A stretch of 64,000 nt of DNA, taken from NCBI RefSeq assembly GCF_039872745.1, contig NZ_JBDPZD010000003.1, forward strand, positions 372,001-436,000. Reading direction: 5' to 3'. Positions 40,606-47,091 of the stretch are shown here, piece by piece. The stretch is from Pelomonas paludis (lineage in GTDB: Bacteria; Pseudomonadota; Gammaproteobacteria; Burkholderiales; Burkholderiaceae_C). Below the pieces are notes generated by a model that was given only the letters and a program-made list of their open reading frames with translations, was not told the origin of the DNA and searched no databases. The translations under genes were made by a program, and so were the position numbers. Position 1 is the first letter of the stretch, and the number at the start of each line of letters is the position of its first letter.

Positions 40606-40842
40606 ATGCATCTCGTCTCTGAAACTCGCCCGCAGGTGAAGCGGGATCGCCTTCTGCGTCTGCCAGAAGTTGAAGCCCTTACTGGCCTGAAGAAATCCAC
40701 GCTGTACCTTCTCATGAAGCGCGTGCCGGCCGAGTTCCCCCGCTGCGTTCAGGTGACGCCCCGCTGTGTGGCCTGGCCAGAGTCGGCGGTCTTGCAGTGG
40801 GTGCAGGATCGCATCACGCAAGCAGGCAAGGTGCACCAATGA
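40606..40842 (+). CDS. AlpA-family phage regulator/excisionase
   Basis: A 78-residue DNA-binding protein of the AlpA/MerR-like winged-helix type: RLPEVEALTGLKKSTLYLLM (19-38) is the helix-turn-helix, and PRCVAWPESAVLQWVQDRI matches the family's C-terminal wing and helix. In P4-like and CP4-57 elements such proteins activate or assist excision by the integrase. The ATG at 40606 is preceded by TTGGAG. Its stop overlaps the next start (ATGA). Confidence 0.88.
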   Translation: MHLVSETRPQVKRDRLLRLPEVEALTGLKKSTLYLLMKRVPAEFPRCVQVTPRCVAWPESAVLQWVQDRITQAGKVHQ

Positions 40843-41441
40843 GCGCCGGCGGGATCTGGGCGCATGGCGCCACTCTTGACGCGCCGAGCGTGATCGCTCG
40901 CGCTCGCGACGCCGCCGGCTATGGCAGTCTCGTAGCGCGCTCGCTCATTCGCCTTCTGGAGTCAGCCTATTGGCCCCAGGATTTGCTTCGGGCTGCCTGC
41001 GACGAGCTCACCCGCAACCCGGATGCAGGACGCCTGCGAGTCCTCGAACATGCTCCGGCGCAAACGCCGCTTCCGCTGTCGGAGTCCGAGGTCTGGTCGC
41101 GACTACTGCGCTTGATAGGCGCGGCGCTTGAGCGTGATCCTGGTCAAGCTGCGGGCTGGGCATGTTTCCGGGCGCTCTCGCACGGCCGCGACTGGCTGCT
41201 CAGCGCTGAGATGGTTGCTCGACGTGATGGCCGAGCAATGCGGCAATCTGGAGGGCTTCGCTTGAATCCCTCAGCCTTCAATGGCGAGCAACTTCGGGCC
41301 GAGATTGTGGCCGGCAGGCATATGCCCGGCGCACCCCTGGGCGACGTGCTGCGGCTTACCTGGGAAGACTCTGCACACCTCGTGGTGCAAAGCATGCCAG
41401 GCCGCTTCGACGTGGTTGATCCAGAGGCCGAGCCCGAGTAG
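40839..41441 (+). CDS. Hypothetical protein of the element
   Basis: A 200-residue protein with no family I recognise. It starts at an ATG overlapping the alpA stop (ATGA), so it is translated with the regulator. The sequence is largely helical and soluble, with a Trp-containing centre (GQAAGWACFRALSHGRDWLL, about 126-145) and an acidic C-terminus ending EAEPE. No catalytic motif is evident. Its coupling to alpA suggests a role in control or excision. Confidence 0.6.
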   Translation: MSAGGIWAHGATLDAPSVIARARDAAGYGSLVARSLIRLLESAYWPQDLLRAACDELTRNPDAGRLRVLEHAPAQTPLPLSESEVWSRLLRLIGAALERDPGQAAGWACFRALSHGRDWLLSAEMVARRDGRAMRQSGGLRLNPSAFNGEQLRAEIVAGRHMPGAPLGDVLRLTWEDSAHLVVQSMPGRFDVVDPEAEPE

Positions 41442-41512
41442 CTGGGCGCCGACGCGCCACGCGCGATGGCCCATCTTGGGCCTGGTTCATTCGACACCCT
41501 GAAGGCCACCGC

Positions 41513-41771
41513 ATGTCCACCTTTGCCCGATCCAGGCCCGCGCCGCTACACTGGCCGCAGGTGCTTGAAAACACCTCAAATTCAGCGGTTGGCCGCCCCG
41601 ACAGTGCGGCTTTGTCACGCCCCGATTTTTTCGAGTCATGGGGCGGGATGGGCCTACCCGCAAGGCTGGCCGCACGACTGAATTCGTGTTTTCAACATCC
41701 CGCCCACCCGCTGCCGCTTGAAAACGGCGACGGCTGGTGTCCTCAGTCGCTCATTCAGGAGCCTGTAGACC
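41513..41771 (+). other. Ash-like segment with conserved-looking RNA hairpins
   Basis: A frame opening at the ATG at 41513 encodes SAVGRPDSAALSRP and then SWGGMGLPARLAARLNSCFQ (about residues 24-61), wording I associate with the phage P4 Ash protein family. The same DNA has nested inverted repeats: AGGTG/CACCT (41559-41576), GCCGC/GCGGC (41592-41610) and a perfect 10-base pair GGGCGGGATG (41641-41650) with CATCCCGCCC (41696-41705). The 330 bases from 41442 to 41771 have no other gene. The frame stays open and in phase into radC. It may be a leader or immunity-type RNA, a coding region, or both. Confidence 0.5.
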
Positions 41772-41957
41772 ATGACCGCAACCCAAGCCGGCCGCCTGGC
41801 CGCACCCGCGCCGACGCCGGCACGCCCTGCGCCCGCCGCGCCCCCTCACTACCTGCGCCGCATGGCGCGCTTCATCGTGCTGCGCGCCGCGCTGCGCGGC
41901 CGGCTGAGCTGGCCCGCTGCGCTGCTCACACTGCAGTGGCTGGAGGGTGGCCAATGA
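41772..41957 (+). CDS. Small basic protein upstream of radC
   Basis: A 61-residue protein: a Pro/Ala-rich N-terminus followed by HYLRRMARFIVLRAALRG, a basic amphipathic helix. The ATG at 41772 follows TCAGGAG at a good distance, and the stop overlaps the radC start (ATGA), so translation coupling is likely. It overlaps the Ash-like frame in another phase. I recall similar short proteins with YLRRMARFI wording in P4-like prophages; function unknown. Confidence 0.6.
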   Translation: MTATQAGRLAAPAPTPARPAPAAPPHYLRRMARFIVLRAALRGRLSWPAALLTLQWLEGGQ

Positions 41958-42655
41958 GTACCGACACTGAACGCAGCATCCCCGCTCGCGTGCTGAAGGC
42001 GCACAGCCTGGAAGCCATGGCCTCAGTGCCCGCCAACGTGCGCCGGCTGCCCAGTGCAGCCGTCGCACCCGTAGCCCAGCCGTGCCGAAAGGGACGACAC
42101 GGGCCGGGTGTTGTGTCGCTCGCATCCAGGCCCGCGCCGAAGCCTGCGAGCACTAAGCCCGCAAGCTGGCTAGACCTCGTGCCGCCCGCGTTAGGGCAAT
42201 CGCTGGAGGCGCAGGAGTCCGCGCTGATAGACGCCGCTATCGCCGCACTTACGCGCCGTCTGAGCGCACAACGACCGCAGCACGACCTGACGACACCCGA
42301 GCGAGTCAAGCGGTTGGCCTTCCTGCATCTTGCGCACCTTGACCACGAGCACTTCGCGGTGGCGTTCATGGATGCAAAGCTGTGCCTGATCGCGTTTGAA
42401 GAGATGTTCACAGGGACGCTCTCCGAAGTGGCGGCCTATCCACGGGAGATTGCGCGCCGCGCCTTAGCCCACAACGCGAGCGCCGTCTTCCTGGCGCACA
42501 ACCACCCATCAGGAGACTCGACACCCAGCCGCGCCGATGAGCTGCTGACGCATGCGGTCATCAGGGCGATGACGAGCATCGGCGTGAACATGATCGATCA
42601 CATCGTGGTTAGCCGGCAGGAAGCGACAAGCCTCGCTGAGAGGGGCCTGATTTGA
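41954..42655 (+). CDS. radC: RadC-family JAB-domain protein
   Basis: A 233-residue protein whose C-terminal half (about 115-233) is the RadC/MPN+ domain with JAMM metal motif His182-x-His184-P-S-G-D188. Residues 1-110 are low-complexity and variable, lacking the helix-hairpin-helix of chromosomal RadC. Such short RadC proteins are common in mobile elements; their role is not established. The ATG at 41954 follows GGAGGG; an in-phase start at 41513 would give a 380-residue Ash-RadC product. It overlaps the next gene's TTG start. Confidence 0.88.
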   Translation: MSTDTERSIPARVLKAHSLEAMASVPANVRRLPSAAVAPVAQPCRKGRHGPGVVSLASRPAPKPASTKPASWLDLVPPALGQSLEAQESALIDAAIAALTRRLSAQRPQHDLTTPERVKRLAFLHLAHLDHEHFAVAFMDAKLCLIAFEEMFTGTLSEVAAYPREIARRALAHNASAVFLAHNHPSGDSTPSRADELLTHAVIRAMTSIGVNMIDHIVVSRQEATSLAERGLI

Positions 42656-45600
42656 ACGCCCGCAAGCATCGGGGGCCAAGGACTCCGCGCGCGATCACGC
42701 CCGAGCTGATCCGGCAGGCGCTTGGCTGCATCCCTGCCAGCCTTGACCGCGAAACCTGGGTGCGCATCGGCATGGCGGTCAAGGCCGAGTTGGGGGCCGA
42801 GGGCTTCGACCTCTGGAACGACTGGAGCAGCCAGGCCGAGGGCTACAGCCTCACCGATGCCCGCGACACCTGGCGCAGCATCAAGGCGGGCGGCCGGGTG
42901 ACGGTGGGCACGCTCTTTGGCATTGCCAAGGAGCACGGCTTCCGCTTCCCTGATGACGCCAGCCCGGCCCTCAGCCCCGAGGCCCTGGCCGAGCAGGAGC
43001 GGCAGCACGCCGAACAGCTCGCCCGGCGCCAGGCTGCGCAAGCGGCTGAGGCCGAGAAGTACCGGCGCCGTGCAGAGCAGGCCGCGCGGGATGCGGCCGA
43101 GCTGTGGGCCAAGGCTTCGGGGACGGGTGAGAGCCCTTACCTGCAGCGCAAGGGCGTCCAGGCCCATGGGGTGCGCTTCCTGCCGGATGGGACGCTACTG
43201 GTGCCCATGCGTGATGCTGCCGGCGAGCTGCACAACCTGCAGCGCATCGCGCCGCGCCCGCCCACCGACGAAGAGCAGGCCCGAGGCCTCACGGAAAAGC
43301 GCTTCCTCTCGGGTGGCCGCAAACGCGGGCTGTTCCATGTGATCGGCAGCGCGCCGGCTGCGGACGCTGTGCCCGGCCTGGTGCTGATGGCCGAGGGTTA
43401 CGCCACGGCCGCCAGCCTGCACGAGGCGAGCCGCCTGCCCGCTGTGGTGGCCTTCGATGCCGGCAACCTGGCAGCCGTGGCCGAGGCCATGCCGGTGCGC
43501 TTCCCTGGCGCTCGCTTCCTGGTGTGCGGCGACAACGACACGGCCACCGAGGCGCGCAGCGGCAAGAACCCCGGCCGTGAGGGCGCCGAGAAGGCGGCGC
43601 GCAAGCTCCAGGCCCTGGGCTGCGCTGCGGCGGCGCTGCTGCCGCAAGGGCTGACCGAGGAAGGCAGCGACTTCAACGACCTAGCCGACGAATTGGGCCT
43701 GGACGAGGTGGCCGCACAAGTGGCCGCAGCGGCTGACGCGTCGACACTGGGCAAGACCCGCAAGCCGCGCCAGACGACCGAGCCACGCCAGACCCACGCA
43801 ACGGCCGCAGAAGCGCCGAACGGAGGGCCGGACGCGCCAGCGCCTGCCGACGAAGAAGAAAGCACCCCAGAGGCTGATTCTGTGGCCGGCGTGCCTGGTG
43901 CGCGTGATCCCTTCAGGCTCGATGACGCGGGCGTTTGGTTCATCACGCGCGGCAGCGACGGCGAAGAGCGCGCGCAGTGGGTGTGCGCCCCGCTGCGAGT
44001 GACGGCGCGCACCCGTGCCGACGATGCCAACGGCTGGGGCTACCTGATCGAGTTCAGCGACCCGGACGGCAACCCCAAGACCTGGGCCATGCCTGACGCG
44101 ATGCTGAGCGGGGAGGGTGCCGAGTGGGCAAGCCGGCTGCGAGACATGGGCTTGCCCATGGCCTACGGCACCACGGCGCGCAACCGCGTGGGCCAGTACA
44201 TCAACACCCGCAACCCGGCCGAGCGCGTCACCTGCACGGATCGCGTTGGCTGGCATGGCGGGGCCTACGTGCTGCCGAGTCGCTGCATCGGCGGCACTGA
44301 GGGCCGGCGCTACGTCTTCCAAAGCGAAGCGGGCATGGAAGACACCTTCCGCCAGCGCGGCGAGCTGGCCACCTGGCAGCGTGAGGTTTCGGCCCTGTGC
44401 GTGGGCAATAGCCGCTTTGTCTTCGCGCTGAGCTGCGCATTCGCTGGGGCCTTGCTGCTGCCTGCTGGCGTTGAGAGCGGGGGCTTTCACTTCCGCTCAG
44501 GGTCAAGCCAGGGCAAGACCTCGGCGCTGCGCATCGCGGCCAGCGTGTGGGGCCGGCCCGACTATGTGAAGCGCTGGCGCACGACCGACAACGCCCTAGA
44601 GGCCACGGCCGTGCAGCACAGCGACGGGCTGCTGATCCTGGACGAGATTGCCCAGCTCGACGCCAACAAGGCCGGCGAGTGCGCCTACATGCTGGCCAAC
44701 GAACAGGAGAAGGGCCGCAACACACGGGGCGGGCTGAACCGCAAGCAACGCACCTGGCGCCTGCTCTTCCTGTCGTCGGGTGAGGTGAGCCTCTCCACCC
44801 ACATGGCAGAGGCCGGCAAGCGCGTGATGGCCGGTCAAGAGGTGCGCATGGTGGACATTCCGCTAGACGCTGGCCAGGGCATGGGTGGGGTTGAAGCCCT
44901 GCACGGGCATGCGTCGGCCGGCGCCCTGGTGGAGGCCATCACGGGGGCCGCTGCGCGCTGCTATGGCGTTGCCGGCCGCGCCTGGCTGGAGTGGGCGTGT
45001 GCGCATCAAGCCGGCCTGCCCGAGCGAGTGCGCGAGGCCTTGGCCGCAGTGATGGCCGACCTGTTGCCAGGCGGTGCGGGTGAACAGGTGCGCCGCGTGG
45101 CCAGGCGGTTTGCGCTGGTGGCGGTGGCGGGCGATTTGGCCAGCGAAGCCGGAATCACGGGCTGGGCTTCCAACGTGGCCACCACGGCCGCGCGCCGCTG
45201 CTTCGATGACTGGCTGACCGCACGTGGGCACTCCGGCAACGGCGAAGAGGCCGCGATGCTTGGCCAGGTGAAGGCCTGGATTGAGAAGAACGGCGATGCC
45301 TTGATGACCTGGCTGCACCGGGCGCACGACGACCACAGGCCCAACACGCCACTGCGGGCGGGCTTCCGGCGCCAGATTGACGAAGACGGCAAGCCGGTGA
45401 AGTTCGACGAGGCACAGGCCTACATCGACAAGCGCAGCAACCCAGAGTCAACGGACAGCTTCCACTCGTCAACGGAATACCTGTTTCTGCCTGAGGCGTG
45501 GAAGCGTGAGGTGTGCAAGGGCCTGGACGCTGGCGCCGTGGCTGAGCTGCTGCGCCAACGTGGCCACCTGGAGCACGAGGCCGGGCGCTTGACCCGTAGC

Positions 45601-45672
45601 CACCGGGTGCCAGGCCTGGGAAAGGTGAAGCTCTTCCATGTGAAGGCGTCTGTACTGGCCGATGAGCTGTGA
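42652..45672 (+). CDS. Toprim and DUF927 replication protein (primase-helicase-like)
   Basis: A 1006-residue protein. Residues about 15-95 resemble a PriCT-type primase C-terminal domain (LGCIPASLDRETWVRIGMAV). A charged coiled region (110-152) follows, then a Toprim domain with Glu248 (AEGYATA) and Asp294-x-Asp296. An acidic linker (365-415) leads to the DUF927 ATPase-like domain with Walker A SGSSQGKTS (616-624) and Walker B LILDE (661-665). This is the element's best candidate for replication initiator/helicase. It starts at TTG, overlapping the radC stop, after GAGAGG. Confidence 0.87.
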   Translation: MNARKHRGPRTPRAITPELIRQALGCIPASLDRETWVRIGMAVKAELGAEGFDLWNDWSSQAEGYSLTDARDTWRSIKAGGRVTVGTLFGIAKEHGFRFPDDASPALSPEALAEQERQHAEQLARRQAAQAAEAEKYRRRAEQAARDAAELWAKASGTGESPYLQRKGVQAHGVRFLPDGTLLVPMRDAAGELHNLQRIAPRPPTDEEQARGLTEKRFLSGGRKRGLFHVIGSAPAADAVPGLVLMAEGYATAASLHEASRLPAVVAFDAGNLAAVAEAMPVRFPGARFLVCGDNDTATEARSGKNPGREGAEKAARKLQALGCAAAALLPQGLTEEGSDFNDLADELGLDEVAAQVAAAADASTLGKTRKPRQTTEPRQTHATAAEAPNGGPDAPAPADEEESTPEADSVAGVPGARDPFRLDDAGVWFITRGSDGEERAQWVCAPLRVTARTRADDANGWGYLIEFSDPDGNPKTWAMPDAMLSGEGAEWASRLRDMGLPMAYGTTARNRVGQYINTRNPAERVTCTDRVGWHGGAYVLPSRCIGGTEGRRYVFQSEAGMEDTFRQRGELATWQREVSALCVGNSRFVFALSCAFAGALLLPAGVESGGFHFRSGSSQGKTSALRIAASVWGRPDYVKRWRTTDNALEATAVQHSDGLLILDEIAQLDANKAGECAYMLANEQEKGRNTRGGLNRKQRTWRLLFLSSGEVSLSTHMAEAGKRVMAGQEVRMVDIPLDAGQGMGGVEALHGHASAGALVEAITGAAARCYGVAGRAWLEWACAHQAGLPERVREALAAVMADLLPGGAGEQVRRVARRFALVAVAGDLASEAGITGWASNVATTAARRCFDDWLTARGHSGNGEEAAMLGQVKAWIEKNGDALMTWLHRAHDDHRPNTPLRAGFRRQIDEDGKPVKFDEAQAYIDKRSNPESTDSFHSSTEYLFLPEAWKREVCKGLDAGAVAELLRQRGHLEHEAGRLTRSHRVPGLGKVKLFHVKASVLADEL

Positions 45673-46013
45673 CCGGAGCGGGCGGGAGGCCGCGCGGGGA
45701 AATGCGCATCGCGCTCCTGGGGATTTTCACAGGAGCCCCGGCGCCGCTGCATCGGTACGCGGTTGCTGCTCGCCTGGTGGAGAGCGGGGAACTGCCGAGC
45801 GTCAGCGCGGCCGAGCAGACGCTGATCAATCGCACGCTGGTGAACATGGCCACGGCTGGCGAGCTGGAGCGCTGCGGAACTGCGCGCGCACCCGGCGCCA
45901 ATCGGCCGCTGACGCTGTACAGGCTGAAGGACCACGCGCAAGCGTCGGTGGCAGTCTGCGCGCCGTGGGCGCTGCTGGCCGGGGCGCTTCGACCCGACGA
46001 CTCTACATTGTGA
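45669..46013 (+). CDS. Small protein, possible winged helix
   Basis: A 114-residue protein starting at a GTG that overlaps the replication protein's stop (GTGA). Residues about 28-85 (HRYAVAARLVESGELPS...NRTLVNMATAGELERCG) have the spacing of a winged helix-turn-helix, ending in the beta hairpin RPLTLYRL. No family is recognised. Coupling to the replication gene suggests a role in copy control or initiation. A 32-codon open frame at 46016-46114 directly after it is too weak to call. Confidence 0.55.
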   Translation: MTGAGGRPRGEMRIALLGIFTGAPAPLHRYAVAARLVESGELPSVSAAEQTLINRTLVNMATAGELERCGTARAPGANRPLTLYRLKDHAQASVAVCAPWALLAGALRPDDSTL

Positions 46014-46141
46014 GGATGGATGCCGCGCGCTCCAGGTGGCTGGCTGTGATCCTTCGGGGCCTGGACACGTTGACGCGCACTGGCAGGCAGCGCCTGAAAA
46101 ACGAACGCTTGTAGATGAATGACTAAGTTCATCCTCTACCT

Positions 46142-46250
46142 TGTCCCCGCCTGCAAACCTAGGCGGGGACAAAATCTGGGCCTGTGGGGACAGACGTTAC
46201 CTTGTAAATCAATGGCTTGCATGCGCTGTCCCCGTGTCCCCGCTGTCCCC
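46142..46250. repeat. Right array of six GGGGACA heptamers
   Basis: Exact heptamers start at 46142 (minus), 46165 (plus), 46186 (plus), 46227 (minus), 46235 (minus) and 46244 (minus). The three minus copies are 8-9 bases apart; the mixed orientation differs from the left array, which is all plus. The pair at 46142 and 46165 faces each other as an inverted repeat. Confidence 0.8.
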
Positions 46251-46312
46251 GCTGCAAAACAGCATGGCCGGGATTGGGCTGGCTGCACTCACCGTAACGC
46301 ACCGAGTGCGCC

Positions 46313-46321
46313 TGTGGATAA
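46313..46321 (-). promoter_or_regulatory. Consensus DnaA box
   Basis: TGTGGATAA on the plus strand, that is TTATCCACA on the minus strand, a perfect match to the bacterial DnaA box. It is 63 bases from the last heptamer and is followed by the AT-richest DNA of the interval. Confidence 0.65.
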
Positions 46322-46390
46322 CTTGAATCGACAATCTACATTTTGCGGAATTGCGCAGGGGTTAGAGTTGCTGCATTTTTGGGCATCGGC

Positions 46391-46422
46391 CGCAAGCCCA
46401 GTATCCATGCGGGTTTGCGGCC
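46391..46422. repeat. 32-bp exact repeat with internal hairpin, right copy
   Basis: Identical to 39372-39403. Here the stem extends by one C-G pair (CCGCAAGCCC with GGGTTTGCGG). The two copies are 7 kb apart and each lies beside a heptamer array. Confidence 0.85.
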
Positions 46423-46482
46423 GGTAGGGGTGTGGACAACAGGCCCGCGCGTTTGTTCCTAACCGGCGTTATGTTAAATGAA

Positions 46483-46510
46483 AGTAGATAAAATGCATTG
46501 TTGATCTACT
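46483..46510. promoter_or_regulatory. AT-rich inverted repeat upstream of the HTH gene
   Basis: AGTAGAT (46483-46489) and ATCTACT (46504-46510) with a 14-base spacer, and an overlapping CATTG/CAATG pair (46496-46515). The DNA around it (TTAAAT at 46474, TAAAAT at 46489) could supply a -10 element. Likely an operator or promoter. Confidence 0.45.
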
Positions 46511-46520
46511 CAATGTAATG

Positions 46521-46544
46521 CGCTACGCTGCGTGCAGCGTAGCG
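46521..46544. promoter_or_regulatory. 24-bp palindrome, probable operator
   Basis: Perfect 11-base arms, CGCTACGCTGC (46521-46531) and GCAGCGTAGCG (46534-46544), separated by GT. It ends 30 bases before the ATG of the HTH gene. It has no following T run, so an operator is more likely than a terminator. Confidence 0.6.
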
Positions 46545-46574
46545 GTTGAGGCCCCATGAGGCAGGAAGGAAAAG

Positions 46575-46886
46575 ATGACTCCCGAGCAGTTCGATACAGC
46601 CCTTGAAGAGCTAGGCATCAAGGCGGCGGACTTCTGCCGTCGCACGGGCCTGGTGCCGAACACCGTTTGGCGCTGGCGCAAGGCCATCACGCCGATTCCC
46701 GATTGGGTGCCCGAGTACCTCGGCGCGCTGCTGGAGGTGAAGCTCCTGCGGGCTGCGCTCGACCTGGAGCGGCTGGCCGGCGTGCTGGCGGACGTTCGGC
46801 AGCCTGGCGCGGGCGTGGCCGGGGAGGGCGCCGAAAGCCAAGCCGAGGGCCTCGAAACTACTTCAAGCGGCGCACTGACCGGGTAA
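46575..46886 (+). CDS. Small helix-turn-helix regulator
   Basis: A 103-residue protein whose N-terminus MTPEQFDTALEELGIKAADF and RTGLVPNTVWRWRKAITPIP (about 24-43) form a Cro/XRE-like helix-turn-helix, with a non-conserved tail. It is preceded by AGGAAGGA and by the palindrome at 46521-46544, which suggests autoregulation. Its stop codon lies inside the first right-hand integrase arm repeat. Likely the repressor or control protein of the element. Confidence 0.75.
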   Translation: MTPEQFDTALEELGIKAADFCRRTGLVPNTVWRWRKAITPIPDWVPEYLGALLEVKLLRAALDLERLAGVLADVRQPGAGVAGEGAESQAEGLETTSSGALTG

Positions 46887-46901
46887 CTTTCCGGGTAACT
46901 C
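46879..46901. promoter_or_regulatory. Right arm-type integrase repeats
   Basis: Two CCGGGTAAC nonamers at 46879 and 46891. The 23-base block from 46879 matches 37753-37775 at 22 positions. It is 50 bases from the right attachment repeat. The first nonamer overlaps the stop codon of the HTH gene. Confidence 0.75.
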
Positions 46902-46951
46902 GTCGGGGGCCGCTTCAGTAAGTTGTTTCCTGACAATGGCTTAGGTCAACA

Positions 46952-46977
46952 GTTCAAGTGACCCCGGCCCACCATCC
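46952..46977 (+). repeat. attR: partial copy of the ssrA 3' end
   Basis: GTTCAA, four variant bases, then CCCCGGCCCACCATCC, matching the end of ssrA apart from a deleted T and changes in the T-arm. It is not part of a functional tmRNA. It is followed by the probable original chromosomal terminator of ssrA. Confidence 0.75.
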
Positions 46978-47008
46978 AAACTTTCAGCGATTGCGCTGAA
47001 GCCCAAAG

Positions 47009-47041
47009 GCCCAGGTCCTTCAAGGACTTGGGCTTTTTCTT
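47009..47041 (+). terminator. Terminator at the right junction (probable original ssrA terminator)
   Basis: GCCCAGGTCC (47009-47018) pairs with GGACTTGGGC (47024-47033) with one mismatch, followed by TTTTTCTTT. The preceding TTCAGC/GCTGAA stem and overall layout match the terminator after ssrA at 37671, about 9.3 kb to the left. Confidence 0.85.
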
Positions 47042-47091
47042 TGTCTGCGTGGAACTCGCTAACGCCTGCGTGAGAGGCTGTGCCCGGGCGC

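Larger units (their letters stand above)
46014..46574. other. Candidate replication origin and control region of the element
   Basis: These 561 bases hold no convincing gene. In order they contain six GGGGACA heptamers (46142-46250), a consensus DnaA box (46313-46321), an AT-richer stretch (46321-46385), the right copy of the 32-bp repeat (46391-46422), an AT-rich promoter-like segment with an inverted repeat (46450-46515) and a 24-bp palindrome (46521-46544). The combination is what an iteron-type origin would look like. Confidence 0.6.
37615..46977. mobile_element. Integrated satellite-like element in ssrA (about 9.4 kb)
   Basis: The boundaries are an imperfect repeat of the ssrA 3' end at 37615-37641 and 46952-46977. 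In order it carries integrase, an unknown protein, an AlpA-type regulator, an unknown protein, an Ash-like segment with a small ORF, radC, a Toprim/DUF927 replication protein, a small unknown protein, a candidate origin and an HTH protein. All genes point the same way. There are no structural, packaging, lysis or conjugation genes, and no recognisable cargo. The gene set resembles P4-type satellites or related self-replicating integrative elements. Confidence 0.85.

Noticed and set aside
46016..46114. 32-codon open frame after the 114-residue protein
   Set aside because: It has a plausible ATG, but the GAGG is too close to it and there is no recognisable protein. Too short to support.
37615..46977. 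Calling the element a full prophage or a conjugative element
   Set aside because: No capsid, portal, terminase, tail, lysis, relaxase or type IV secretion genes are present between the attachment repeats.
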